64,000 bases of DNA, taken from positions 43,485 through 107,484 of the forward strand of contig LJHT01000017.1 in the NCBI GenBank assembly GCA_001295905.1, in the 5' to 3' direction. Shown in pieces: positions 9,079 through 17,880 of this stretch. Below the pieces are notes generated by a model. That model had not been told where the DNA came from, searched no databases, and saw only the letters and a list, made by a program, of their open reading frames with translations. This DNA comes from a beta proteobacterium AAP51. Lineage in GTDB: Bacteria > Pseudomonadota > Gammaproteobacteria > Burkholderiales > Burkholderiaceae_C. Position 1 is the first letter of the stretch. The number at the start of each line of letters is the position of its first letter. The position numbers and the translations under genes are program-made.

Positions 9079-10074
9079 ATGAATCAGCAGATTCTTTCGC
9101 AGGACGAGGTCGATGCCCTGCTGCAGGGCATCACCGGCGAGAGCCAGAAGCTTGAACAGGAAGACGCGCCCACCACGGGCGTGCGCGACTACGACCTCGC
9201 CAGCCAGGAACGCATCGTCCGCGGCCGCATGCCGACGATGGAGGTCATCAACGAACGCTTTGCGCGCAACATCCGCATCGGCCTCTTCAACTTCATCCGC
9301 AAGAGCCCGGAAGTGGCCATCGGCGGCATCAAGGTGCAGAAGTTCAGCGCCTTCCTGCGCGAGATCGTGGTGCCCACCAACTTCAACATCGTCAACGTGA
9401 AGCCGCTGCGCGGCAGCGGGCTCATCGTCTGCGACCCGAGCCTGGTGTTCGCCGTCATCGACGCGCTGTACGGTGGCGTGGGCAAGTACCACACGCGCAT
9501 CGAGGGCCGCGACTTCAGCCCCACCGAGCTGCGCGTCATCCTGCGCCTGGTGGAGGTGATCACCGCCGAATACAAGAAGGCCTGGACCGGCATCTACCCG
9601 CTGGAGCTGGAGTACCAGCGCAGCGAGATGCAGCCGCAGTTCGCCAACATCGCCACGCCCAGCGAGATCGTGGTGGCCACGAACTTCACGCTGGAGATCG
9701 GCGAGACCACCGGCTCGGTGCACTTCTGCGTGCCCTACAGCACGCTGGAGCCCATCCGCGACACGCTGTACAGCACGATCCAGGGCGACAGCGCCGAACC
9801 CGACCGCCGCTGGGTGAACCTGCTGACACACCAGATCCAGTCCGCCGAGGTGGAACTCATTGCCGAGCTGGCCCAGGCGCCGGCCACGGTGGAGCAGCTG
9901 CTGAGCTTCAAGCCCGGTGACTTCATCGAGCTCGACCTCGACCCGCTGATCAAGGCCAAGGTTTCCGGCGTGCCCGTCTTCGACGCGCACTACGGCACCG
10001 TGAACAACCGGTACGCCATCAAGATCGACAAGCTCTTGACCGGCACGAACATGACGTGGATAGGGGAGCAGTGA
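9079..10074 (+). CDS. fliM: Flagellar motor switch protein FliM
   Basis: FliM, 331 aa, is the switch protein that binds CheY-P and sets rotation direction. The N-terminus NQQILSQDEVDALLQGI is the conserved CheY-binding EIDALL-type motif. The middle CheC-like domain follows (LFNFIRKSPEVAIGGIKVQ, then GGVGKYHTRIEGRDFS), and the C-terminal SpoA domain ends in INRYAIKIDKLL-like sequence. Its TGA overlaps the fliN ATG by one base (TGATG). Confidence 0.97.
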   Translation: MNQQILSQDEVDALLQGITGESQKLEQEDAPTTGVRDYDLASQERIVRGRMPTMEVINERFARNIRIGLFNFIRKSPEVAIGGIKVQKFSAFLREIVVPTNFNIVNVKPLRGSGLIVCDPSLVFAVIDALYGGVGKYHTRIEGRDFSPTELRVILRLVEVITAEYKKAWTGIYPLELEYQRSEMQPQFANIATPSEIVVATNFTLEIGETTGSVHFCVPYSTLEPIRDTLYSTIQGDSAEPDRRWVNLLTHQIQSAEVELIAELAQAPATVEQLLSFKPGDFIELDLDPLIKAKVSGVPVFDAHYGTVNNRYAIKIDKLLTGTNMTWIGEQ

Positions 10075-10523
10075 TGTCCGAAGCCGAACAGCCCATGTCC
10101 GAAGAGGACAAGATGGCCGCCGAATGGGCGGCCGCGCTGGCCGAGAGCAAGCCCGCGGGCAACGACGTGGCCAGCGAAGTGGCCGCGCCCAGCGAGACCG
10201 TGGCTCCGGCGCAGTTCGCCAATTTCCAGGCCGCCCAGGCCATGACCACCGGCACGGGCAACGACATCAACATGATCCTGGACATCCCCGTCCAGCTGAC
10301 GGTGGAACTGGGGCGCACGCGCATCCCCATCAAGCACATCCTGCAATTGGCGCAGGGCTCGGTGGTGGAGCTGGAAACGCTGGCCGGCGAGCCCATGGAC
10401 GTGCTGGTGAACGGCTACCTCATCGCCCAGGGCGAAGTGGTGGTGGTGAACGACAAGTTCGGCATCCGCCTGACCGACATCGTCACGCCCAGCGAGCGCA
10501 TGCGTCGCTTGTCACGTAGCTGA
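10074..10523 (+). CDS. fliN: Flagellar motor switch protein FliN
   Basis: FliN, 149 aa, forms the base of the C-ring with FliM. The chosen ATG overlaps the fliM stop and has GGGGAG about 6 nt upstream, better than the in-frame start 18 nt further back. About 70 acidic/Ala-rich residues precede the SpoA domain (DIPVQLTVELGRTRIPIKH to GIRLTDIVTPSERM). Normal length and order. Confidence 0.96.
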   Translation: MSEAEQPMSEEDKMAAEWAAALAESKPAGNDVASEVAAPSETVAPAQFANFQAAQAMTTGTGNDINMILDIPVQLTVELGRTRIPIKHILQLAQGSVVELETLAGEPMDVLVNGYLIAQGEVVVVNDKFGIRLTDIVTPSERMRRLSRS

Positions 10524-10537
10524 TCACAGGGCCAGAG

Positions 10538-10909
10538 ATGCCGCTGAACATCACCTCGCTGCTGTGGTTCCTGGCGGTCATCGCCATGATTCCGCTGACG
10601 CTGTGGCTGCTGAAGCGCACGCCGCTGGGCGGCGGTGGCGGCCGCGCCGGCGCGCCGCGCACGGTGGCGGTGCTGCCGCTGTCGGCGCAGCAGAAGATCG
10701 TCACCGTGGAAGTGGGCCAGGGCGAAGAACGCCTGTGGCTGGTGCTGGGTGTCAGCGCCCAGGGCGTGCGCACGCTGCACACCATGGCCGCGCAGGGCGA
10801 GGCCGCCGACGCCGGGCCCACGCAGCCCATGCCGCCATCCGCCACCTTCGCGCAGTTGCTGACGCGCCTGCGTGGCAGCAATGACGGGAGCGATCGCCGT
10901 GCGCCTTGA
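10538..10909 (+). CDS. fliO: Flagellar biosynthesis protein FliO
   Basis: FliO, 123 aa, is a small membrane protein that helps assemble the FliP ring of the export gate. One N-terminal transmembrane helix (~residues 7-25, LLWFLAVIAMIPLTLWLL) precedes a Gly-rich linker and a cytoplasmic domain (VAVLPLSAQQKIVTVEVGQGEERLWLVLGV) typical of the family. Its 3' end overlaps the start of fliP in another frame. Confidence 0.92.
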   Translation: MPLNITSLLWFLAVIAMIPLTLWLLKRTPLGGGGGRAGAPRTVAVLPLSAQQKIVTVEVGQGEERLWLVLGVSAQGVRTLHTMAAQGEAADAGPTQPMPPSATFAQLLTRLRGSNDGSDRRAP

Positions 10910-11687
10910 CCACCTGCACCCCTGCGTGAAGCCGGGCCTGGTGCTTACCGCGCTGCTGGGCCTGGCGCTGGCCGGCGGCCCGGCTTGGGCCCAGCAGGCC
11001 CAGCCCGCCCCTGGCGGCACCTTGCCGCTCATCATCGGCCAGGGCCCGGGCGGCACCAGCTACTCGGTGCCCATCCAGACGCTGCTCTTCTTCACCGCGC
11101 TGAGCTTCCTGCCGGCCGTGCTGCTGCTGATGACGGCCTTCACACGCATCGTCATCGTGCTGAGCCTGTTGCGCCAGGCGCTGGGCACGCAGGCCGCGCC
11201 GCCCAACCAGGTGATCGTGGGGCTGAGCCTCTTCCTCACCTTCTTCGTGATGGCACCCACCTTCGACCAGGTGTACGAACGCGCCTACGCGCCCTATGCC
11301 GCCGGCCAGATGCCGGTGGACCAGGCGCTGCAGGAAGGCGTGAAGCCGATGCGCGAGTGGATGCTGAAGCAGACGCGCCAGAGCGACGTGATGCTCTTCG
11401 CCCGCCTGGCCAAGCTGCCGCCCGACGTGAAGGGCGAAGACGTGCCGCTGTCGGTGCTGGTGCCGGCCTTCGTCACCAGCGAGCTGAAAAGCGCCTTCCA
11501 GATCGGCTTCATGATCTTCATTCCCTTCCTCGTCATCGACATGATCGTCGCCAGCATGCTGATGAGCCTGGGCATGATGATGCTGAGCCCCGTGCTCGTG
11601 GCCCTGCCATTCAAGCTGATGCTCTTCGTCCTGGCCGATGGCTGGAACCTGCTGCTGGGCTCACTCGCAGCCTCGTTTGCCACCTAG
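10899..11687 (+). CDS. fliP: Flagellar type III export gate protein FliP
   Basis: FliP is the core subunit of the export gate channel. From the GTG at 10899 the product is 262 aa with a cleavable signal peptide (PGLVLTALLGLALAGGPAWA). This start has GGGAG 8 nt upstream; GTG 10872 and ATG 10881 are in-frame alternatives with weaker ribosome sites. Four membrane segments and family blocks TAFTRIVIVLSLLRQALGTQ, FFVMAPTFDQVYE and PFLVIDMIVASMLMSLGMMM are present. It overlaps the fliO end by 11 nt. Confidence 0.95.
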   Translation: MRLDHLHPCVKPGLVLTALLGLALAGGPAWAQQAQPAPGGTLPLIIGQGPGGTSYSVPIQTLLFFTALSFLPAVLLLMTAFTRIVIVLSLLRQALGTQAAPPNQVIVGLSLFLTFFVMAPTFDQVYERAYAPYAAGQMPVDQALQEGVKPMREWMLKQTRQSDVMLFARLAKLPPDVKGEDVPLSVLVPAFVTSELKSAFQIGFMIFIPFLVIDMIVASMLMSLGMMMLSPVLVALPFKLMLFVLADGWNLLLGSLAASFAT

Positions 11688-11696
11688 AGGGGAACC

Positions 11697-11966
11697 ATGG
11701 AGGCACAACAAGTCCTGACCACGGGCCAGAACGGCCTGTTCATGCTGCTCATCGTCAGCGCCCCGGTGCTGCTGGTGGTGCTGGTGGTGGGCCTGGTGGT
11801 CAGCATCTTCCAGGCCGCCACGCAGATCAACGAGGCCACGCTGAGCTTCGTGCCCAAGGTCATTGCCGCCGTGGCGGTGCTGGCCATCGCCGGGCCGTGG
11901 ATGCTGCAGACGCTGGTGGAATTCATCCAGGCCACGCTGCAGGCCATACCCACCGCGGTGGGCTGA
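11697..11966 (+). CDS. fliQ: Flagellar export gate protein FliQ
   Basis: FliQ, 89 aa, has two transmembrane helices and forms part of the export gate with FliP and FliR. The sequence LLVVLVVGLVVSIFQAATQI followed by NEATLSFVPKVIA is the family core. GAGGGG stands just upstream of the ATG, 9 nt after fliP. Confidence 0.97.
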   Translation: MEAQQVLTTGQNGLFMLLIVSAPVLLVVLVVGLVVSIFQAATQINEATLSFVPKVIAAVAVLAIAGPWMLQTLVEFIQATLQAIPTAVG

Positions 11967-11990
11967 ACGCGCAGCCGCGGCGGCCCGCGC

Positions 11991-12764
11991 ATGATCACCT
12001 TCACCGAAGCCGAGATCGTCAGCTGGCTCACGCCGCTGCTGTGGCCTTTCCTGCGCGCCCTGGCCCTGTTTCAGGCGCTGCCGGTGCTGGGTTCACGCAC
12101 GGTGCCCGTGCGCGTGCGCATCGGGCTGGCGGCCTTCATCGCCATTGCCTCGCAGGGCAGCCTGCCACCGCTGGCGCCCGAGGTGGCCTCGCTCTCGCTG
12201 AGCGCGCCGCCCATGCTGCTGCTGATTGCGCAGCAGGTGGTCATCGGGCTGAGCCTGGGCTTTGCGGTGCGCATCGTGTTCGCGGCGGTGGAGTTCGCGG
12301 GTGAAATCATCGGCCTGCAGATGGGCCTGAACTTCGCCGGCTTCTTCGACCCGCTGAGCGCCAGCACCGCAACCGCCACCAGCCGCTTCTTCGGCACCAT
12401 GGTGGCCTGGCTGTTCATCGTGATGAACGGGCACCTGCTCGTCATCGGCGCGCTGGTGCACAGCTTCAGCGTCTTCCCGGTGGGGCCCGAACCCTTCGCC
12501 TTCGTGCGCGAAATGCAGCCGCACAAGTGGGGCGCCGAGATCTTCAGCACCGGCCTGTGGATCGCGCTGCCGCTGGTGACCATGCTGCTGTTCGTGAACC
12601 TGGTGCTGGGCACCATCTCGCGCGTGGCGCCGCAGATCAACATCTTCGCCATCGGCTTTCCGGTGACGCTGGGCGTGGGCCTGCTGGGCCTGGTGGCCAC
12701 GCTGCCGCTGATGCAGCAGCCCTTCACGATGGCGCTGGAAAGGCTGCTGCAGCACTTCCGCTAG
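11991..12764 (+). CDS. fliR: Flagellar export gate protein FliR
   Basis: FliR, 257 aa, is the single-copy subunit closing the FliP5-FliQ4-FliR1 export gate. Several hydrophobic helices and family blocks are visible: LRALALFQALPVLGSRTVPVR, LGFAVRIVFAAVEFAGEIIG, MGLNFAGFFDPLSA and VNLVLGTISRVAPQINIFA. Last gene of the block; flhB and flhA are not in the window. The next gene is convergent. Confidence 0.97.
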   Translation: MITFTEAEIVSWLTPLLWPFLRALALFQALPVLGSRTVPVRVRIGLAAFIAIASQGSLPPLAPEVASLSLSAPPMLLLIAQQVVIGLSLGFAVRIVFAAVEFAGEIIGLQMGLNFAGFFDPLSASTATATSRFFGTMVAWLFIVMNGHLLVIGALVHSFSVFPVGPEPFAFVREMQPHKWGAEIFSTGLWIALPLVTMLLFVNLVLGTISRVAPQINIFAIGFPVTLGVGLLGLVATLPLMQQPFTMALERLLQHFR

Positions 12765-12771
12765 GCACCGT

Positions 12772-12785
12772 GGCAGCGCGCTGCC
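12772..12785. terminator. Short palindrome between convergent fliR and the aldehyde dehydrogenase gene
   Basis: GGCAGCGCGCTGCC is a perfect 14-bp palindrome in the 32-bp gap between two convergent genes. There is no T-run on either side, so at most it is a weak bidirectional terminator. Confidence 0.35.
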
Positions 12786-12796
12786 CGGAGGGAGGC

Positions 12797-15043
12797 TCAG
12801 AACGGGTAGTGCCGCTCGGTCGTCTGCACCGTGATCCAGCGCAGCTCGGTGAACTCGTGCACGCCGGCCTTGCCGCCGAAACGGCCCAGGCCCGAGGCCT
12901 TCACGCCGCCGAAAGGCATCTGCGCCTCGTCGTGCACCGTGGGGCCGTTGACGTGGCAGATGCCGCTTTCGATGCGGCGCGCCACGTTCATGGCACGCGC
13001 CACGTCCTTGCCGAACACGGCGGCCGAAAGGCCGTACTCGTTGTCGTTGGCGCAGTCCACCGCGGCGTCCACGCCGTCCACGCGCACCACGCACTTCACG
13101 GGGCCGAAAGTCTCCTCGTGGTAGATGCGCATCTCGCGCGTGACGTGGTCGAGAATGGTGGCCGGCATCAGCGTATCGGTGGCCTTGCCGCCGCACACCA
13201 GCTTGGCGCCCTTGGCGAGCGCGTCGTCGATCAGCGCGTTGCAATGCTCCACCGTGCCCATGCCGATGACGCTGCCCAGCACCACGGGCTCGGGCTTGCG
13301 CGGGTCGCCCAGCGGCAGGCCCTTGGCTTTCTTCGCGAACTTGGCGACGAAGTCGTCGGCGATCTTGCCGTCGACGATGAAACGTTCGGTGCTCATGCAG
13401 ATCTGGCCGCTGTTGGCAAAGGCGCCGAAGGCGGCGGCGTTGACCGCGGCATCGAGGTCGGCATCGTCCAGCACCACCATCGGCGCCTTGCCGCCGAGTT
13501 CCAGCACCACCGGCTTGAGGTACTTGGCACAGGTCATCGCGATGATCTTGCCCACGCGGGTGCTGCCGGTGAAGTTCACGCGCCGCACGGCCGGGTGGGC
13601 GACCATCGCCTCCACCACCTTGCCGGCGTCGGCCGGGGCGTTGGTGATGTAGTTCACCACTCCGGCGGGGAAGCCGGCGTCCTGGAAAGCCTCGACGATG
13701 AGCTGGTGCGTGCGCGGGCAGTTCTCGCTGCCTTTCAGCACCACGGTGTTGCCACAAGCCAGCGGCACGCAGATGGCGCGCACGCCCAGGATGACGGGCG
13801 CGTTCCAGGGTGCGATGCCCAGCACCACGCCCGCGGGCTGGCGCACGCCCATGGCGAGCGAGCCGGGCACGTCGCTGGGGATGATCTCGCCGGCGATCTG
13901 CGTGGTGAGCGCCGCCGCCTCGCGGATCATGCCTGCGGCCAGGTGCACGTTGAAGCCGGCCCACATGCCGGTGGCGCCGGTCTCGGCGGGCACGGCCTCG
14001 ACGAACTTCGGCGTCTTGGCTTCCAGCGCGTCGGCGGCCTTCAGCAGCAGCATGCGGCGCTCGGTGGGGCCGGTCTGGCTCCAGGTCTTGAAGGCCTCGG
14101 CGGCGGACTCCACCGCGGCCACGGCATCGGCCTCGCTGGCGGCCGGGGCGCGCGTGGCGATGCTGCCGTCCAGCGGGTTGCGGCGCTCGAAGGTGGCGCC
14201 GCCTTCGGCAGATACGGCCAGGCCGTTGATGAGCATGCTGAGGTCGGACATGGGGGTCTCCTTGGCGTTCGTGGAAGTCTTGGATGCGGTGGCGGGCGCG
14301 GCGGCCTTGCCGAGGTAGGCCTGGCGGATGACGCTGCTGCGCGCGAGCAGGAAGGCCGGGCCGCTGGCGACCAGGCGGCCGCGCTCCAGCACGTAGCCGC
14401 GGTCGGCAATGGCGAGTGCCTTGCGCACGTTCTGCTCGACCATCAGCACCGTGGTGCCGGCATCGGCAATGCGGCGCGCGATGGCGAGCAACTCGTCCAC
14501 CATGCGCGGCGCCAGGCCCAGGCTGGGCTCGTCCAGCATCAAGAGGCGCGGCGCGCTCATCATCGCGCGCGCCACGGCCACCATTTGCTGCTCACCGCCG
14601 CTCATCGTGCCGGCCAGCTGCTGCGCACGTTCGGCGAGTTTCGGGAAGTCTTTGAAAGCCGTGGCCATGCGCGCGGCGCGCTCGGCCGGCTTGACCAGCC
14701 AGCCGCCGAGTTCGAGGTTCTCGGCCACCGTCATCTGCGGGAACAGCTGCCGGCCCTCGGGCACCAGCGCCAGCCCGCGCTGCACGATCTCGCTGGCCTT
14801 GGCGTCGGTGGGAATCTCGTCGCCGTTGAGCTTCAGCTTGCCGCCGCGCGGGATCAGGCCTGCGATGGCCTTCAGCAGCGTGGTCTTGCCCGCGCCGTTG
14901 GGGCCGAGGATGACGGTGACGCCCGGCCGGGCTTCCAGCGCCAGATCGCGCAGCACGAGGAAGGGGCCGTAACCGGCCGACAGGCCTTCGATCTTCAGGT
15001 GCGCGAGCGGCCGGTCGAGCGCTGCTTCGATGTCGTTTTTCAT
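12797..15043 (-). CDS. Fusion: LivF-type ABC ATPase + vanillin/benzaldehyde-type aldehyde dehydrogenase
   Basis: One uninterrupted frame of 748 aa. Residues 1 to ~245 are a branched-chain amino acid-type ABC ATPase (LivF): Walker A GPNGAGKT, signature MSGGEQQ, Walker B LLMLDEPSLGLAP, and an ending VIRQAYLGK. A ~20-residue Ala/Thr linker replaces the expected stop. Residues ~265-748 are a complete NAD(P)-dependent aldehyde dehydrogenase: FERRNPLDG, IAPWNAPVILG, the general-base Glu in LELGGKAP and the catalytic Cys in GQICMSTER. It most resembles vanillin, salicylaldehyde and benzaldehyde dehydrogenases. The livF ATG overlaps the livG stop (ATGA). The dehydrogenase has its own ATG at 14251, so a separate 484-aa enzyme may also be made. 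Aldehyde substrate unproven. Confidence 0.88.
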   Translation of the reverse strand: MKNDIEAALDRPLAHLKIEGLSAGYGPFLVLRDLALEARPGVTVILGPNGAGKTTLLKAIAGLIPRGGKLKLNGDEIPTDAKASEIVQRGLALVPEGRQLFPQMTVAENLELGGWLVKPAERAARMATAFKDFPKLAERAQQLAGTMSGGEQQMVAVARAMMSAPRLLMLDEPSLGLAPRMVDELLAIARRIADAGTTVLMVEQNVRKALAIADRGYVLERGRLVASGPAFLLARSSVIRQAYLGKAAAPATASKTSTNAKETPMSDLSMLINGLAVSAEGGATFERRNPLDGSIATRAPAASEADAVAAVESAAEAFKTWSQTGPTERRMLLLKAADALEAKTPKFVEAVPAETGATGMWAGFNVHLAAGMIREAAALTTQIAGEIIPSDVPGSLAMGVRQPAGVVLGIAPWNAPVILGVRAICVPLACGNTVVLKGSENCPRTHQLIVEAFQDAGFPAGVVNYITNAPADAGKVVEAMVAHPAVRRVNFTGSTRVGKIIAMTCAKYLKPVVLELGGKAPMVVLDDADLDAAVNAAAFGAFANSGQICMSTERFIVDGKIADDFVAKFAKKAKGLPLGDPRKPEPVVLGSVIGMGTVEHCNALIDDALAKGAKLVCGGKATDTLMPATILDHVTREMRIYHEETFGPVKCVVRVDGVDAAVDCANDNEYGLSAAVFGKDVARAMNVARRIESGICHVNGPTVHDEAQMPFGGVKASGLGRFGGKAGVHEFTELRWITVQTTERHYPF
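14249..14263 (-). promoter_or_regulatory. Internal ribosome-binding site and ATG for the aldehyde dehydrogenase part
   Basis: On the minus strand AAGGAG (14258-14263) stands 6 nt before the ATG (14251-14249) that begins MSDLSMLINGLAV. This is a near-ideal Shine-Dalgarno placed exactly at the domain border of the fused frame, so a stand-alone dehydrogenase (12797-14251, 484 aa) is likely even if the fusion is also translated. Confidence 0.7.
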
Positions 15044-15786
15044 GCGGCTTCCACCATCTCGTCGCCAAGGTAGGCCTCGATCACTTCCGCGTTGCGCACC
15101 ACCTCGGCCGGTGTGCCGTCGGCGATCTTGCGGCCCTGGTGCAGCACGATCACGCGCTCCACGTAGCGCAGCAGCGTGGTCACGGCGTGTTCGATCCAGA
15201 TCACGGTCAAGTCGAGTTCGTCGCGCAGGCGGCGGATGAGCTGGGCCATCGCGTCCACTTCGCTTTCGGTCAGGCCCGCAGCCACCTCGTCCAGCAGCAG
15301 CAGCTTCGGCCGCGTGGCCAGCGCCATGCCGATCTCCAGCAGCCGCTGCTGGCTGGGCGTGATGGCCGCGGCCGGCAAATCGGCCTGGGCCTGCAGGCCG
15401 ATGAGGTTGAGGATGCTGGCCGCGTCTTTCAACAGCCAGCTGGCCGTGCGGTGGCGGCCGGCGAACTGCAGGCCGAAATCGATGTTCGCGGCCACGCTGA
15501 GTTCGGCGAACACCCGCGGCGTCTGGAAGGTGCGCGCCACGCCGTGCTGGGCGTAGCGGTGCGGCTTGGCGCCCGTGAGGCGCTGGCCGCCGGCGTAGAG
15601 CTCGCCGCCCGTGGGCTCCACCACGCCCGAGAGCGCGTTGAAGAAGGTGGTCTTGCCCGCGCCGTTGGGGCCGATGATGCCCACCAGTTCACCGGGCGCG
15701 AAAGCAGCGCTCACCTGGTCGACGGCGACCAGGCCGCCGAAACGCACCGAGACTTCGCGCGCTTCCAGCAAGGGGTGGCCGTTCAT
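15040..15786 (-). CDS. livG: Branched-chain amino acid-type ABC transporter ATPase LivG
   Basis: A 248-aa cytoplasmic ATPase of the HAAT importer family. Walker A GPNGAGKT (~residues 38-45), a Q-loop region ARTFQTPRVF typical of LivG, a signature region AITPSQQRLLEIGMALATRP in which the usual LSGGQ is degenerate, Walker B LLLLDEVAAGL, and the C-terminal BCA-type AEVVRNAEVIEAYLG. The start is the ATG overlapping the livM stop; its own TGA overlaps the livF ATG. The substrate is probably an aromatic acid or amino acid, judged only from neighbours. Confidence 0.93.
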   Translation of the reverse strand: MNGHPLLEAREVSVRFGGLVAVDQVSAAFAPGELVGIIGPNGAGKTTFFNALSGVVEPTGGELYAGGQRLTGAKPHRYAQHGVARTFQTPRVFAELSVAANIDFGLQFAGRHRTASWLLKDAASILNLIGLQAQADLPAAAITPSQQRLLEIGMALATRPKLLLLDEVAAGLTESEVDAMAQLIRRLRDELDLTVIWIEHAVTTLLRYVERVIVLHQGRKIADGTPAEVVRNAEVIEAYLGDEMVEAA

Positions 15787-16796
15787 CGGGCGGCCTCCGT
15801 CCTCTTGCGGTCCTTGGTGCTGAACAGGTCGCGCCAGGCCTGGCGGATGTCGTAACGCCAGCCCGTGAAGGTGGCCCAGCGCAAAGAGGCCAGCCCGCCC
15901 GGCAGGTAAAGCACGCACAGGATGAGCAGCAGGCCCAGCGACATCATGTAGACCTGCGGCGCCTGCAGCCTGAGAGTCTCGGCCAGCAGGCTGAACACCA
16001 CCGCGGCAATCAGCGGGCCCCAGAGCGTGGCGGCGCCGCCGATCAGCGCGATCAGCACGGTCTGGAAACCGATGAAGGGGTTGAAGACGGTGCCCGGGTC
16101 GATGTAGGTCCAGCGCACGCTCATCGCGGCCCCCACGGCACCCGCGAAGGCGGCCGTCATCGCAAAGCCTGCGATCTTGATGAGCCGCGTGTTCACGCCC
16201 AGGGTCTGCGCACGCTGCTCGTCGGCGCCGATGCCCGCCATCGCCAGGCCGAAGCGGTTGCGGCGCACCACGATGCTCGTCAGGATGGCCAGCACCGCCA
16301 GGCCCAGCATGGTGAGGTAGATGGTGTCGCGCTCGGGCACCACCACCAGCACCCGGCCCACGGTGCCGGTGACCTGCTTTTCCCAGTAGGTGATGGCGTG
16401 GCGGATCAGCTCCGTCATGCCGAAGGTCAGCACCGCGAAGTAGGTGCCGCGCAGGTGCAGCACGGCCGCGCCCATCACCACCGCCACCAGCGCGGCGATG
16501 CCGGCGCCCAAGGCAACGGCGCCCCACCAGCCGGTCTGCTCCATCCAGATGGCGCTGGCGTAGGCGCCGATGCCAAAGAACGCCGCGGTGGCCAGGCTCA
16601 AGTAACGCGTGGTGCCGCAGAACAGGCTCCAGCTGCTGGCCAGCGCGGCGTACATCAGGCAGGTGAGCGCCATGGAGACCATGAACTCGCTGCCGTAGTA
16701 GGGCACGCTGAGCGCCCAGCCGGCCAGTGCAAAGAGCACCAGCAGGTCTCGCCGGGTCTGCGGCCCGATCTCGAAGGACTTCATCTCGAACTTCAT
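15783..16796 (-). CDS. livM: Branched-chain amino acid-type ABC permease LivM
   Basis: A 337-aa inner-membrane permease with about nine hydrophobic segments. The family block (LSLATAAFFGIGAYASA, then RGTYFAVLTFGMTELIRH) and the coupling-loop sequence NRFGLAMAGIGADEQRAQTLGVNTRLIKIAGF are clear. It pairs with LivH, overlaps livG by 4 nt and lies 10 nt after livH, so the genes form one operon. Confidence 0.93.
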   Translation of the reverse strand: MKFEMKSFEIGPQTRRDLLVLFALAGWALSVPYYGSEFMVSMALTCLMYAALASSWSLFCGTTRYLSLATAAFFGIGAYASAIWMEQTGWWGAVALGAGIAALVAVVMGAAVLHLRGTYFAVLTFGMTELIRHAITYWEKQVTGTVGRVLVVVPERDTIYLTMLGLAVLAILTSIVVRRNRFGLAMAGIGADEQRAQTLGVNTRLIKIAGFAMTAAFAGAVGAAMSVRWTYIDPGTVFNPFIGFQTVLIALIGGAATLWGPLIAAVVFSLLAETLRLQAPQVYMMSLGLLLILCVLYLPGGLASLRWATFTGWRYDIRQAWRDLFSTKDRKRTEAAR

Positions 16797-16806
16797 GGCG
16801 ACAGCC

Positions 16807-17685
16807 TTACTTGCGGGTGAAGAGGCCGTTGGGCCGCCACAGCAGCACGGCGATGAAGATGCCGTAGCTCAGCAGCGACTTGAGGGAGGGGTTGGTGAAG
16901 TGCATGCCCACGGCCTCGATCACGCCCAGGGCCAGGCCGCCCACCAGCGCCCCGGCCATGCTGCCGAAGCCACCCAGCGTGATGACGATGAGCGCCGTGA
17001 CGGTGTAGGGCTCGCCCATGCTGGGGCTGATGGTGTAGGTCATGCTCAGCAGGCAGCCGGCCACGCCGGAGAGGCCCATGCCGATGCCGAACATCAACGG
17101 GTGCAGCCGCGCGGTGTCGATGCCCACCAGCTGCGCGCCGGTGGGGCTTTGCATCAGCGCGCGCACGCCTTTGCCGTAGAGCGTTTTCTTCAGCACGATG
17201 ATCAGCGCCGCGCTGAAGGCCAGGGCCAGTGCCAGCAGCAGCAGCTTGTTGGCACTGAATTGCGCACCGCCGATGGCCACGGGGTCGGCCATGAAGTCGT
17301 AGCCGCGCAGGTCGCCGCCCCACACCAGCTGAGCGAAGTTCTGCACCAGGAACATGAGGCCGAAACTCACCATCAGCCCGCGCGCCTCGAAGACATCGAG
17401 GTTGGGGCTGGTGCGCGTCAAGCGGCGGAAGGTGAGCCGGTGTACCGCGATGCCCAAGGCCATCAACAGCGCGAAGGAGATGGGCACCATCAGCAGCGGC
17501 GAGACGCCGAAGGTGACGTGCGCAGTCCACGTGAGGAAGGCGCCCACCATCAGGAACTCGCCGTGCGCGATGTTCAGCACGCGCATCAGGCCGTACTGCA
17601 GGTTCAGGCCCAGGGCGACGAGCGCGTACACGCCGCCGGTGATGAGACCGGAGGCGATGAGTTCTAGCCAGGAGCCTAAGGACAT
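16807..17685 (-). CDS. livH: Branched-chain amino acid-type ABC permease LivH
   Basis: A 292-aa permease with eight or so hydrophobic helices. Family features are GLITGGVYALVALGLNLQYG near the N-terminus, VLNIAHGEFLMVGAF, the coupling loop GKGVRALMQSPTGAQLVGID, and ITLGGFGSMAGALVGGLALG near the end. It is second in the operon, 335 bp downstream of the binding-protein gene, the gap containing the two hairpin elements. Confidence 0.93.
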   Translation of the reverse strand: MSLGSWLELIASGLITGGVYALVALGLNLQYGLMRVLNIAHGEFLMVGAFLTWTAHVTFGVSPLLMVPISFALLMALGIAVHRLTFRRLTRTSPNLDVFEARGLMVSFGLMFLVQNFAQLVWGGDLRGYDFMADPVAIGGAQFSANKLLLLALALAFSAALIIVLKKTLYGKGVRALMQSPTGAQLVGIDTARLHPLMFGIGMGLSGVAGCLLSMTYTISPSMGEPYTVTALIVITLGGFGSMAGALVGGLALGVIEAVGMHFTNPSLKSLLSYGIFIAVLLWRPNGLFTRK

Positions 17686-17729
17686 AAAGGGTGCAGTTCG
17701 TTCAGGTTCACGTTCGAGCTTGGTCGCGA

Positions 17730-17835
17730 GATCGGGCTACTGGGGCGCCCTGCTGCGCGAATGTCCCCCGCCCTCCGCCTGCGGCGGAGGGCTCCTCCTT
17801 TATTTCGCGCAGCAGGGCACCCCAGCAGCCCGATC
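17730..17835 (-). repeat. Nested hairpin element, copy A
   Basis: Outer arms 17730-17760 and 17805-17835 are complementary over 31 bp with two exceptions. Read on the minus strand, both exceptions are G-U pairs. Inside is a 10-bp perfect stem (17770-17779 with 17783-17792) closed by a 3-nt loop, GCA on the minus strand. The strands between outer and inner stem read TAAAGGAGGA on one side and GGGGGACAT on the other (minus strand), exactly as in copy B. Structured RNA, or a palindromic mobile repeat, are both possible. Confidence 0.85.
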
Positions 17836-17880
17836 CACCGAGGCGGCGGCACGCCACCGGTGGTGGGCCTACCTGCTTGT

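Noticed and set aside
12527..15073. Very long plus-strand open frame opposite the aldehyde dehydrogenase/livF gene
   Set aside because: His/Gly/Ala-rich translation with no family features; an antisense shadow of a strongly biased GC-rich gene. Similar shadows occur at 29186-33058 and 53189-56827.
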